64,000 nucleotides of DNA from Saprospiraceae bacterium (GTDB lineage Bacteria > Bacteroidota > Bacteroidia > Chitinophagales > Saprospiraceae): the NCBI GenBank assembly GCA_016708265.1, contig JADJGA010000012.1, positions 248,001-312,000 on the forward strand, given 5' to 3'. Made by a program: the position numbers and the translations under genes. The notes beneath the pieces were generated by a model, which saw only the letters and a list, made by a program, of their open reading frames with translations, did no database searches and was not told the origin of the DNA. Of the stretch, positions 9,428-18,218 are shown piece after piece. Position 1 is the first letter of the stretch; each line of letters begins with the position of its first letter.

Positions 9428-10458
9428 TGAAGATACCTGAATTAAGAACAATCATAATAAGCAGAACTGACAGTATTGGGGATGTAGTCCTGACACTTCC
9501 GGTAGCAGGTATCCTGAAAAAGAAGTATCCCAAAGCCAGGATTATTTTTCTCGGGAGGTCGTATACGCGGGATATAGTAAACTGCTCTGAAAATGTTGAC
9601 GAATTTGTTGACTGGGAGGAGTTGAACGGGCAATCATTAAAAAGTAAGGCTGATTTTTTCAGAAGTCTGAAAGCTGATGCAATAATTCACGTTTTTCCTG
9701 TCAGAGAAATAGTAAAAGTCGCAAAAATGGCAGGGATCCCTTTTAGGATTGGAACTATCAGCAGGTTCTATAACTGGACCAACTGCAATTTTTTGCCACA
9801 TGTATTCCGGAAAAATTCTGATCTGCATGAAGCGCAGCTTAATGCACAGTTGTTAGCACCAATTGTTCCTAAAACAGATTATAACCTGGAAGAACTGACT
9901 GGTTTTTATGGTTTTAAACAAGCTCCTGATATTTTTAAGTATTCAGATCAGATTGATAAAAATAAGATCAATGTAATAATTCACCCAAAATCAAGAGGTA
10001 GCGGAAGAGAGTGGGGAGAGCATAATTTCTCAGAGCTGATCGACATTCTTGATGAAGTTAAATTTAAAATCTTTGTCTGTGGTACAGAAAGTGAAGGTGC
10101 ATTGATAAGAGATTCAATAATTGACCGTCATCCCGGGAAAATCACTGACCTCACAGGAAAACTGACTTTAAAAGAATATATTGCATTTATCAGTGCGTCA
10201 GATGCACTAATTGCATGCAGTACCGGGCCTCTTCATATAGCTGCAGCAAAAGGAATACATGCTGTCGGTATTTATCCTCCAATAAGGCCTTTCCATCCAG
10301 GTAGGTGGGGAGCACTGGGCAAGAATTCAAAAATATTTGTTAATGATAAATACTGCAATAAATGCCATAATTCAAATAATTGCATTTGTATGGATTCTAT
10401 CAGACCGGAGACAGTTCAGGCTTACTTAAATGAACTTTATATAAGGTATAGAACTTAA
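9427..10458 (+). CDS. Glycosyltransferase family 9 (heptosyltransferase-like)
   Basis: This 343-residue GT-B enzyme resembles WaaC/WaaF heptosyltransferases that build the inner LPS core. The N-terminal signature is ISRTDSIGDVVLTLP. The nucleotide-binding C-terminal half contains IIHPKSRGSGREWG and the family motif STGPLHIAAAKG with a following PPIRPFHPGRW. An odd feature is a cysteine cluster near the C-terminus (CNKCHNSNNCIC), which could bind a metal or form disulfides. It follows the GT2 gene with a one-base overlap. Its stop overlaps the convergent cupin gene by four bases. Confidence 0.88.
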   Translation: MKIPELRTIIISRTDSIGDVVLTLPVAGILKKKYPKARIIFLGRSYTRDIVNCSENVDEFVDWEELNGQSLKSKADFFRSLKADAIIHVFPVREIVKVAKMAGIPFRIGTISRFYNWTNCNFLPHVFRKNSDLHEAQLNAQLLAPIVPKTDYNLEELTGFYGFKQAPDIFKYSDQIDKNKINVIIHPKSRGSGREWGEHNFSELIDILDEVKFKIFVCGTESEGALIRDSIIDRHPGKITDLTGKLTLKEYIAFISASDALIACSTGPLHIAAAKGIHAVGIYPPIRPFHPGRWGALGKNSKIFVNDKYCNKCHNSNNCICMDSIRPETVQAYLNELYIRYRT

Positions 10459-10793
10459 AGCATTTTGCTCGCAGCAGTAGGTTTTGGTGCTTTAACTACA
10501 AGAACTCTTGCTACTGATCCGGAATTATTTGAAAGGCAATGAACTATGTCTTTTGGACTTTCAACAAGATTGTCCTTGCCAACCGAAACAGTTTCGTCTC
10601 CAACCAGTACATCAATAGTGCCTTCAAGCACATAGAAAAACACATCAGTTGGTGTAATATGCGGCTTCAGGGTTTCTCCCGGACTAAAAGTAATATGGAC
10701 TACCTGAGCATTGTCATGATCATAAAGTTTTCTGGCATCGATTTTATGTGGATTATTTGTTGTAATTGCTTCGTTTACAGGAACTATTCTCAT
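10455..10793 (-). CDS. Small cupin-domain protein
   Basis: This 112-residue single-domain cupin has the first motif in modified form (FSPGETLKPHITPTDVFFYVLEGTIDVLVG) and the second near ESPKDIVHCLSN. The histidines at HITP and VHCL could bind a metal ion. Such proteins may be dioxygenases, isomerases or sensors, and nothing here narrows the choice. It converges on the heptosyltransferase-like gene, sharing four bases at the stops. A -7-like TATTTTTG (minus strand, 10846-10853) precedes it by about 50 bases. Confidence 0.8.
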   Translation of the reverse strand: MRIVPVNEAITTNNPHKIDARKLYDHDNAQVVHITFSPGETLKPHITPTDVFFYVLEGTIDVLVGDETVSVGKDNLVESPKDIVHCLSNNSGSVARVLVVKAPKPTAASKML

Positions 10794-11152
10794 TTTATAT
10801 AAATTTTAACTAATAATTTTTAGAATAAACAATCTATTCAAAATACAAAAATAAACAATTTCCGCAATATTTAATAAATAAAATACAAATTAGTATTATT
10901 TATGGCTTAAGATTTTTAATAGAGCCTGTCCTTTTAGATATAAAAATTTATTTCAAATTTGCCACCAGAAAATCAGGTAAAATATTCATGGTTTTTTTGA
11001 TCGAAAAGGGGAGACAACTTTAGCTTTCCATCCAAACTTACATACTTAAAATCAGAACTGAACCTTTTTATTAAAATTCAATTAAGTAATTTTTACAAAT
11101 TATAATTATAAATTATTACATTCGCATTATAAAAAGATCAATTCATTGCTGT
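10794..11152. other. Divergent intergenic region, cupin / epimerase
   Basis: This 359-base AT-rich gap must hold promoters for both flanking genes. On the minus strand TATTTTTG at 10846-10853 matches the -7 element. On the plus strand TACATTCG at 11117-11124 is a one-mismatch -7 element. Neither has a clear -33 partner. I see no ORF, RNA gene or strong hairpin. Confidence 0.35.
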
Positions 11153-12160
11153 ATGAAGAAAATTCTCATAACAGGTGCCAGCGGATTTATCGGAAGTTTC
11201 CTATGCGAAAAAGGAATTGAACTCGGATATGAAGTATGGGCAGGTGTCAGGAAAACCAGCAGCAGGGAATTTCTCCAACACCCGGAACTGAATTTTATTG
11301 TTCTGAATTTTGAAGACAAGGATATTTTAAGATCTCAATTGGGGGAGTTTAAATCGAAAAATGGCAGATTTGATTTCATGATCCACAATGCAGGTATTAC
11401 TAAATCTTCAAATATGGAAGATTACCGGAGTATCAATTTTTTGAATACAAGGAATTTTATTGAAGTCATTACAGAGAACGATATGATTCCCGATAAATTT
11501 TTATTTACAAGCAGTCTTGCTGCTTTTGGACCGGGTAAGGACAATTCATCAGAACCAATTAGACTTGATCAAAAACCGGAACCTGTGAATTTGTACGGGA
11601 AAAGCAAACTCGAAGCTGAGCAGTATATTCAAAGCCAGGAAAAATTAAAATATATAATATTAAGACCAACAGGAGTGTATGGGCCAAGAGAAAGGGATTA
11701 TCTTTTTATATTCAAAATGATCAATAGTGGATTAGAGTTTTACCTTGGATCTGATATTCAAAAATTAACTTTTATATTTGTTAAAGATCTTATAAGAGTC
11801 TACTTTGATGCTATTGAATCGGGGCTTACTAATAAATCCTATTTTTTATCAGAGTCGAAATGGTATGAAACACATACTTTTTACTCTTTAATTAAAAGAG
11901 AATTGAATAAAAAGTCATTCAGGGTGATTATGCCAATCTGGATTATTGAACTTTTGGCATTTGTAAATGAATGCATCGGTAAAATTTCGGGTAATTACCC
12001 AACTTTAAATAAAGATAAGTTAAGAATTTTAAAAGCTACAAACTGGATTTGTGAAACAAAACAACTCAAAGAAGAGTTGAATTTTGAAGCAGAATATGAT
12101 TTGGATAAAGGTATTAAAGAAACTGTAAGATGGTACAAGGAAAATGGCTGGATAAAATAA
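11153..12160 (+). CDS. NAD-dependent epimerase/dehydratase, ceramide-reductase-like
   Basis: This is a 335-residue extended short-chain dehydrogenase. The cofactor motif TGASGFIG is at residues 7-14. The catalytic Tyr and Lys are in NLYGKSKLEAEQY (YxxxK), and the active-site serine lies in the FTSSLAAFG stretch. The N-terminal wording (ITGASGFIGSFL..GYEVWAGVR) resembles Bacteroidota proteins that I recall as ceramide reductases of bacterial sphingolipid synthesis; this is from memory and not a search. The overlapping downstream gene encodes an Aur1-like PAP2 protein, which would fit a sphingolipid head-group step. A sugar-nucleotide epimerase remains possible. Confidence 0.75.
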   Translation: MKKILITGASGFIGSFLCEKGIELGYEVWAGVRKTSSREFLQHPELNFIVLNFEDKDILRSQLGEFKSKNGRFDFMIHNAGITKSSNMEDYRSINFLNTRNFIEVITENDMIPDKFLFTSSLAAFGPGKDNSSEPIRLDQKPEPVNLYGKSKLEAEQYIQSQEKLKYIILRPTGVYGPRERDYLFIFKMINSGLEFYLGSDIQKLTFIFVKDLIRVYFDAIESGLTNKSYFLSESKWYETHTFYSLIKRELNKKSFRVIMPIWIIELLAFVNECIGKISGNYPTLNKDKLRILKATNWICETKQLKEELNFEAEYDLDKGIKETVRWYKENGWIK

Positions 12161-13023
12161 ACTGGAGATTTAATGCTGCAGATTATGCAACTATTTTGTA
12201 TGCGTTAACTACAGCAATCTGGATTTTGATTTTTTTTGAGAAGATCGAAAATCCTCTTGATAAGCTTTTGTTCAGGGCCGGTATTATTGGGTTTATAGTA
12301 TTACTTTTTAACATTAGGAGTGCTAAGTTCAATGATCTAATATTCTTCATAAAGATATCTTACTCAAGTGCATTACTTGTGTACTGGTACGGTGAAACTT
12401 CAGCCCTGAATACTGTTTTATTTGCACCTTTTGATCAAATATTATATGATGCTGACCAGCTATTATTTGGTTATCAACCCAGCATTGTGTTTCCTGATTT
12501 TTTTTCCCAGGCTTTAATAAGTGAAATTATGCATCTTGGATATTTTTCTTATTATGTTTTAAATGCAATAGCTATTTTACTTTATTATTTATATGACAGG
12601 CCACAAACTCTTAAAACAGTATTCATTATAGTATTCTCATTTTTCATTTATTATTGGTTTTTTATCTTATTTCCAAGCATTGGACCTCAATACTTTCTTC
12701 CAGTTGAATTAAGAAATGTGCCTCATGGATTGGTTTTTCAGGATGGTATCAGATTTTTGCTTCATTGGGGAGAGAAACCAACCGGTGCATTTCCAAGTTC
12801 TCATGTAGGCATGGCATTGATATTTATGATCCTGATTTACAGGATTTCAAAGAAAAGCTTTTGGTTATTAATGCCTGTTACTTTAATTCTGACTTTTGCT
12901 ACCGTATACCTCAAAGCTCATTATTTTATTGATGTTATCGGAGGTATTGTTAGTGGTATCATAATTTATTGGATTTCAATTAGAATACATCATTTTATTT
13001 CAAAAAAGACACTTGTCCAATAG
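12130..13023 (+). CDS. PAP2-superfamily membrane protein (Aur1/Ipt1-like)
   Basis: This 297-residue protein has about six to seven membrane segments. It contains the PAP2 catalytic motifs: GAFPSSHVG with the active-site histidine, and AHYFIDVIGG with the second histidine and aspartate. The spacing and the FPSIGPQYF stretch between helices resemble the Aur1/Ipt1 inositol-phosphotransferase group more than undecaprenyl-pyrophosphate phosphatases. The start at 12130 overlaps the upstream epimerase gene by 31 bases; no later ATG would keep the first helix, so translational coupling is likely. A role in moving a phospho-head-group onto a ceramide or other lipid is inference. Confidence 0.75.
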   Translation: MVQGKWLDKINWRFNAADYATILYALTTAIWILIFFEKIENPLDKLLFRAGIIGFIVLLFNIRSAKFNDLIFFIKISYSSALLVYWYGETSALNTVLFAPFDQILYDADQLLFGYQPSIVFPDFFSQALISEIMHLGYFSYYVLNAIAILLYYLYDRPQTLKTVFIIVFSFFIYYWFFILFPSIGPQYFLPVELRNVPHGLVFQDGIRFLLHWGEKPTGAFPSSHVGMALIFMILIYRISKKSFWLLMPVTLILTFATVYLKAHYFIDVIGGIVSGIIIYWISIRIHHFISKKTLVQ

Positions 13024-13090
13024 AATATCTGATAACTCTGTTTAAATTGAGTATTTAAGAAAACAAAGCTCATTTTTAGTGGTCCATTGT

Positions 13091-13675
13091 TTATTTGATC
13101 TTATTTTCTCCAATTTTTTTTCCATTCTCAAAAATATATTCTGCTATCAGTTTTCCTTCTTTGTCGTACTGTTTCATTTTTCCATGGATCACATCATCTT
13201 TATAATCAATTTCCTGTTCGATTTTTCTATAAATACTGAATGTTGATTTAGTGCCATTTAACTTTCCGTTTTTTAAATTTGAGATTTCTATAGGGCTATT
13301 GAATTTAAATTTTATCAAAACACCATCAAGTACATCATTCTTAAATTCTGCTTGTGATACCATATAATCCTGTTCGTTGAATTCAAAATAATGTCCGTTC
13401 AATTTCCCATTTACATATGAGGTAATAGATTTTCTTTTTTTAGTATTTGGAAAAAATTCAATCCATTGCCCTTCTTTTTTTCCATTTCTGACAAATCCTG
13501 ACTCAAGGATATTGCCATCAGGACCTTTTCTAAATGCTTTTTTTGTGTCAGTTCCTTCAATATTTTCATACTCATAGTTGGAAAGTGCTTGAGTACCAGA
13601 ATCATGAGCATCATTTTTTTTACAGGAAATGAAAGCTAACATGATAAATGTCATAAATAGATATTTCATAAACAT
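13091..13675 (-). CDS. YwqK/MORN-like repeat lipoprotein
   Basis: This 194-residue lipoprotein has lipobox AFISC with Cys18. The mature part is built of short beta-hairpin repeats of MORN/YwqK type (G-xxx-G-x-W-xx-F-xx-NG-K, e.g. KNGKKEGQWIEFFP and YVNGKLNGHYFEF). The family is often auto-named a toxin-antitoxin 'antitoxin', but there is no toxin gene beside it. A paralogue lies at 60882-61550. It is convergent with the PAP2 gene and divergent from the PolX-like gene. Function is unknown; it probably faces the periplasm or the cell surface. Confidence 0.75.
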   Translation of the reverse strand: MFMKYLFMTFIMLAFISCKKNDAHDSGTQALSNYEYENIEGTDTKKAFRKGPDGNILESGFVRNGKKEGQWIEFFPNTKKRKSITSYVNGKLNGHYFEFNEQDYMVSQAEFKNDVLDGVLIKFKFNSPIEISNLKNGKLNGTKSTFSIYRKIEQEIDYKDDVIHGKMKQYDKEGKLIAEYIFENGKKIGENKIK

Positions 13676-13815
13676 AAATTTTATTAATTACTAAAGCTAT
13701 TTATAATAAATTGAATCGATTAATAGAAAACTTTTGCAAAAATATGACTTTTTGCATTCTTTTAAAATCATTAGTCTTATTTAGATTGTTATTGAGATTA
13801 TAAGTTTATGTATAA

Positions 13816-15438
13816 ATGACAAATAAAGAATTGGCAAGGAATTTTGATCTGCTTTCCGGGCTTATGGAACTGCACGATGAGAATCCTTTTAAAATCAGGT
13901 CTTACCAGAATGCTTACAATGTGATCAGGCAGATGGATCATTCATTGATAGATTTGGAATTTGACGATCTGGTTAAAATCAAAGGCATAGGTAAAAGCAT
14001 TGCCAATGATATAATTCAACTCAAAACATCTTCAAGGATCAGTTATTTAGAAGAATTGCTCGATAAAACACCCTCGGGTATCCTTGATATAATGAAAATT
14101 AAGGGTATCGGACCAAAAAAAGTACGCTCACTGTGGCAGGATCTGGGTGTTGAATCCCTTGGCGAACTTGAATATGCGATACAGGAAAACAGGCTTAGTC
14201 TCCTGAAGGGGTTTGGTGAAAAAACTCAGGAAAGTATTCTTCAACAAATAGAATTTTTAAATTCAAATAAGGGAAAACTTTTGTATTACAAGGCACAATT
14301 CATTTCGCAGGAATTGATAAAAATACTAAAAATTAAATTTCCTGATTCAACATTTGAACCAACAGGTGAATTGCGAAGAATGATGCCTGTTATTTCAAAA
14401 ATTGAAATTTTAACCGATCTGCATCCAGATAGAATAAGGTCACTGGATTATCCGGAAATCGCTGTTGAAGAAAACGAAATTGTCTTCAATAACTTCAGGA
14501 TATCTTTTATCTATTGTGAAAAAGAGAATTTTGGGTCTACCTTGTTTATTACTACTGGTCCGGAACAATTTGTTGATAAATTGAAAATTAGTAATGCTGT
14601 TGATGAAAATCAGATATTTGAGCTAAATTCTTTTCCTTATATAATGCCGCATCTGCGCGATAATCCGGGTATCACAGAAAAAGCTTCAATAGCAAGTATT
14701 GGAGAACTTGTGAATCTTGAAGACATTAAAGGGGTTTTACATAACCATACATTCTGGAGCGATGGCAGTGATAAAACACTGGATATGGCATTATTCTACA
14801 GGGACCTTGGCTACGAATATATGCTGGTTTCAGATCATTCAAAATCAGCTTTCTATGCTAATGGAGTTAAGGAAATGGATATACTAAAGTATCTGGAAGA
14901 GATTAATGAAGCTGATGCTAAATTAGATAATTTCAGAATATTTTCAGGGATTGAATCCGATATTCTTGGTGACGGTAGTCTTGATTATAATGATAAAACC
15001 CTCGCATTGTTTGATGTTGTGATTGCTTCAGTTCATTCAGGATTGAGAATGGACAAAAACAATGCTACAGTAAGGCTATTGAAAGCAATATCTAACCCGT
15101 ACACCAGAATACTTGGACATGCAACAGGCAGGATACTACTTTCAAGAGAGGGATATCCGCTTGATTTTGACAGGATATTTGAGGCATGTATGCAATATGA
15201 TGTTGTAATAGAATTGAATGCAAATCCGCTCAGGCTTGATATAGACTGGCAATATATTCAAAAAATCCAGGAAATGGGGATAAAGATCAGCATAAACCCT
15301 GATGCTCACAGCAGATTTGAAGTAAAATACATGGACTATGGTGTAATAATTGCACAGAAGGGTGGATTGTTGAGGAAAAATTGCCTGAATGCAGAAGATG
15401 TTAACGGATTTGAGAATTGGGTCAGAAAGAGAAAGTGA
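13816..15438 (+). CDS. PolX-like protein: HhH + degenerate polymerase + PHP phosphoesterase
   Basis: This 540-residue protein has the architecture of bacterial DNA polymerase X. N-terminal helix-hairpin-helix repeats (VKIKGIGKSIA, MKIKGIGPKKV, LKGFGEKT) would bind DNA. A palm-like domain covers about residues 160-290 and a C-terminal PHP domain about 310-540. PHP metal ligands are intact: HNHTFWSDGS, VSDHS, GIESDI, ASVHSG, LGHATG, NPDAHS. In the palm domain the GSxRR motif survives as GELRR, but the DxD pair is replaced (KIEIL) and the third aspartate position reads FRISFI. DNA synthesis is therefore unlikely, while 3'-5' exonuclease or phosphoesterase activity may remain. Confidence 0.85.
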   Translation: MTNKELARNFDLLSGLMELHDENPFKIRSYQNAYNVIRQMDHSLIDLEFDDLVKIKGIGKSIANDIIQLKTSSRISYLEELLDKTPSGILDIMKIKGIGPKKVRSLWQDLGVESLGELEYAIQENRLSLLKGFGEKTQESILQQIEFLNSNKGKLLYYKAQFISQELIKILKIKFPDSTFEPTGELRRMMPVISKIEILTDLHPDRIRSLDYPEIAVEENEIVFNNFRISFIYCEKENFGSTLFITTGPEQFVDKLKISNAVDENQIFELNSFPYIMPHLRDNPGITEKASIASIGELVNLEDIKGVLHNHTFWSDGSDKTLDMALFYRDLGYEYMLVSDHSKSAFYANGVKEMDILKYLEEINEADAKLDNFRIFSGIESDILGDGSLDYNDKTLALFDVVIASVHSGLRMDKNNATVRLLKAISNPYTRILGHATGRILLSREGYPLDFDRIFEACMQYDVVIELNANPLRLDIDWQYIQKIQEMGIKISINPDAHSRFEVKYMDYGVIIAQKGGLLRKNCLNAEDVNGFENWVRKRK

Positions 15439-15589
15439 AACATCTATTGTTATTAGCCGTTTAATACTTAATCAAAATGGAGTTTTCGATTCATCAGGGC
15501 TTTATTAGAAATTCACATCATTATAAGAAAAAAACTTAATTATTTCTACTTTAATAATTTTCTCTAATTGAATAAATAATACTTATATA

Positions 15590-16849
15590 ATGAAAAATGC
15601 TTCACAAAAATCAGCATATCTGATAACTATTGGCGACGAACTGCTTATCGGACAGGTTATTGATACTAATTCTGCCTGGATAGCTGATCAGTTGACAGTT
15701 TTAAATATTTTTGTAAAAAAAATATTGTCAATACAGGACAATGAGAAAGAAATAATTGAAGCATTGGAAGAGGCATGTAAAAAATCAGATATTGTGATTG
15801 TATCAGGTGGGCTGGGACCTACTATTGATGACATTACAAAGCGAACAATTGCAAAATTTCTTGGAGTAGAAATGCAGTTCAATCCGGAGTTTTATCAGGA
15901 TGTCAAAACTTATGTTGAGAAACGCGGGGCAAAACTGGATGATCTTATGTACAATTACAGTTTTTTCCCAAAAGGGATTAAATACCTGAATAATTCTGTT
16001 GGCACTGCTCCGGGAATGGAATTCAGATTTAAAGATTCTGTTATTTTTTCAATGCCAGGTGTGCCGGCAGAGATGAAAGCAATATTCATTGAAGAGATCT
16101 TACCGGGTCTGAAAAGCATGGATACTGAAAGTTTTATTGTCAAAAAAACTATACTTACAGCGGGGGAAATGGAAGCAGTTTTAGCTGACAGATTAAAATC
16201 AATTGTAAGCGAAATGCCTGATAATATGTCAATTGCATATCTTCCAAATCTGGGTAGAGTCAGAATTAGAATCACAGCAAAAGGAGAAAACAAAAAGGAA
16301 GCTCAGGCATTGAATGATATTTTTGTAGATAAAATTAAGCTTGAATTAGGCGATATAATTTATGGATATGATGATGATGTATTTGAAGAGATTATTGGCA
16401 AGTTGTTGAAGAAGAATGGATTAATACTTGGAACTGCAGAAAGTTGTACCGGAGGTATGATTGCAAATAAAATAATTTCAGTTTCAGGGTCTTCTGAATA
16501 TTTTAATGGAAGTATTGTTGCATACGCAAATAAAATAAAGATGGGATTGCTTGGAGTAAGTCCCTATGCATTGAAATCTCATGGGGCTGTAAGTGAAGAA
16601 ACAGTTACCCAAATGGTAAAAGGTGCTTTGGAGGCATTGAAATGTGATGTTGCAATTGCAAGTTCAGGAATAGCCGGACCAACCGGTGGTACACTTGAAA
16701 AACCAGTGGGCACTATTTGGATTGCCTGCGGAAACAAGAGAAAAGTATTGGCTCAGAAACTTCAATTAGGAGAGAACAGGATGAAGAATATTGAAACAAG
16801 CACGATTCTTGCTCTTAATTTGATGAGGAGATTTTTGATTGATCAGTAG
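15590..16849 (+). CDS. cinA: CinA-family protein (nicotinamide-nucleotide amidohydrolase)
   Basis: This is a 419-residue two-domain protein. Residues 1-170 form a MoCF-like domain (GDELLIGQVIDTNS, VSGGLGPTIDD), which in the family hydrolyses ADP-ribose-type substrates. From about residue 265 comes the CinA deamidase domain (GTAESCTGG with the catalytic serine, GSIVAYANKIK), which converts NMN to nicotinate mononucleotide in pyridine-nucleotide salvage. Length and motifs are standard. The start ATG is preceded by an AT-rich 151-base gap with no clear promoter. Confidence 0.92.
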   Translation: MKNASQKSAYLITIGDELLIGQVIDTNSAWIADQLTVLNIFVKKILSIQDNEKEIIEALEEACKKSDIVIVSGGLGPTIDDITKRTIAKFLGVEMQFNPEFYQDVKTYVEKRGAKLDDLMYNYSFFPKGIKYLNNSVGTAPGMEFRFKDSVIFSMPGVPAEMKAIFIEEILPGLKSMDTESFIVKKTILTAGEMEAVLADRLKSIVSEMPDNMSIAYLPNLGRVRIRITAKGENKKEAQALNDIFVDKIKLELGDIIYGYDDDVFEEIIGKLLKKNGLILGTAESCTGGMIANKIISVSGSSEYFNGSIVAYANKIKMGLLGVSPYALKSHGAVSEETVTQMVKGALEALKCDVAIASSGIAGPTGGTLEKPVGTIWIACGNKRKVLAQKLQLGENRMKNIETSTILALNLMRRFLIDQ

Positions 16850-16910
16850 TGACAATTATTTCAATTTCATTAAAATTGCATTTTTTAAAATAATCTCTAA
16901 ATGAAATTAT

Positions 16911-16918
16911 TAACTTTG
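16911..16918 (+). promoter_or_regulatory. Candidate -7 element for the E2 gene
   Basis: TAACTTTG followed by CA matches the Bacteroidota -7 consensus TAnnTTTG and would start transcription about 25 bases before the ATG at 16951. No clear TTG lies at the expected upstream distance, so only half of the promoter is visible. Confidence 0.4.
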
Positions 16919-16950
16919 CATAATTAAGTAATGTAAATAACCGTGAGTCT

Positions 16951-18216
16951 ATGAGCTTGTACAAACTATTAATGCCAAAAATGGGAGAGGGTGTGATAGA
17001 AGCAACTATCATCAACTGGTTTAAAAAAGTTGGTGATACTATCAGTGAAGATGAAACTATTGTAGAGGTAGCTACAGATAAAGTCGATACCGAAATTCAA
17101 TCACCGGTAAGTGGCATTATAAGTAAAATAAATTATGAAAAAGATGCTGTAGTCCCGGTAGGAGATGTTTTGGTTTTGATAGAGATTGAAGGCTCAGAAT
17201 CCAATGAACTTGACAAATTTACAGTGCAGGTTGAAAATACACTATTATCCGAAAAGACAGAAAAGGAAACCGAAAACATCTTGCCCGAAAATCAGCATTT
17301 TATTTCAGACCGCAAGCTCACACCTCTGGTTCGTAAAATGCTGAAGGAATTGAGTATTAATAAAGAAGAAATACTAAGCATTGAGGGAACAGGTGCAAAT
17401 GGTAAACTGACAAAAAGAGATATCCTGAATTATCAGGAAGTGAAAAATAAGCCAGTCTCTGTTAAACAACCTGTAGTTGAGCTTTCAAGATATCAAATAA
17501 GCATGGAAGGAGATGAGATAGTGGAAATGGACAGAATGAGAAAACTTATTTCCCAGCATATGGTCGATTCCAAACGCATTGCTCCTCATGTGACTTCAGT
17601 TGTTGAAGCTGACCTTACGGAACTTGTACAGTGGAGAGACAGGATAAAAGATATATTTTACAAAAAATTCAATCAGAAAATCACTTTCCTGCCGGTATTT
17701 ATTGAAGCAGTAGTAAAGGCAATTAAAGACTTTCCCAATGTAAATGCTTCAGTTGACGGAGATCGTATCATCCTGCGCAAAAGCATTAATATTGGAATTG
17801 CCACTGCACTTTCAAACGGTAATCTGATAGTACCCGTGATTAAAAATGCAGGTCAGTACAATCTCGAAGGGCTTACAATGGTTTTAAATGAGCTTATAAA
17901 CAGGGCACGTGAAAATAAGTTAAAACCAGATGATATTTCAGGTGGCACATTTACAATCACCAATTTGGGAACAATGGGAAATATTATTGGAACACCTATA
18001 ATAAATCAGCCGCAAGTCGCAATACTTGCAACAGGAGCTATAATAAAAAAACCTTCAGTTCTCGAAACTGATCATGGTGATGTAATAGCTATAAGAAATA
18101 AGATGTATTTATCGTTATCATATGACCACAGAGTAGTTGATGGATTTTTAGGTGGTTCTTTCCTGAAGAGGATATCAGATTATCTTGAGAATTTCAATAC
18201 AAATCAAATTTTTTAA
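16951..18216 (+). CDS. 2-oxoacid dehydrogenase E2 (dihydrolipoamide acyltransferase)
   Basis: The 421 residues hold all three E2 modules. A lipoyl domain spans 1-75 with the lipoylated Lys44 in TDKVDTE. A peripheral-subunit-binding domain lies near 112-155 (LTPLVRKMLKELSI..GTGANGKLTKRDIL). The acyltransferase core ends in SYDHRVVDG, with catalytic histidine and aspartate. There is a single lipoyl domain. E1 and E3 genes are not adjacent, so it cannot be assigned to pyruvate, 2-oxoglutarate or branched-chain substrates from context; similarity to branched-chain/2-oxoglutarate types is a guess. The next gene starts two bases after the stop. Confidence 0.9.
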   Translation: MSLYKLLMPKMGEGVIEATIINWFKKVGDTISEDETIVEVATDKVDTEIQSPVSGIISKINYEKDAVVPVGDVLVLIEIEGSESNELDKFTVQVENTLLSEKTEKETENILPENQHFISDRKLTPLVRKMLKELSINKEEILSIEGTGANGKLTKRDILNYQEVKNKPVSVKQPVVELSRYQISMEGDEIVEMDRMRKLISQHMVDSKRIAPHVTSVVEADLTELVQWRDRIKDIFYKKFNQKITFLPVFIEAVVKAIKDFPNVNASVDGDRIILRKSINIGIATALSNGNLIVPVIKNAGQYNLEGLTMVLNELINRARENKLKPDDISGGTFTITNLGTMGNIIGTPIINQPQVAILATGAIIKKPSVLETDHGDVIAIRNKMYLSLSYDHRVVDGFLGGSFLKRISDYLENFNTNQIF

Positions 18217-18218
18217 TC

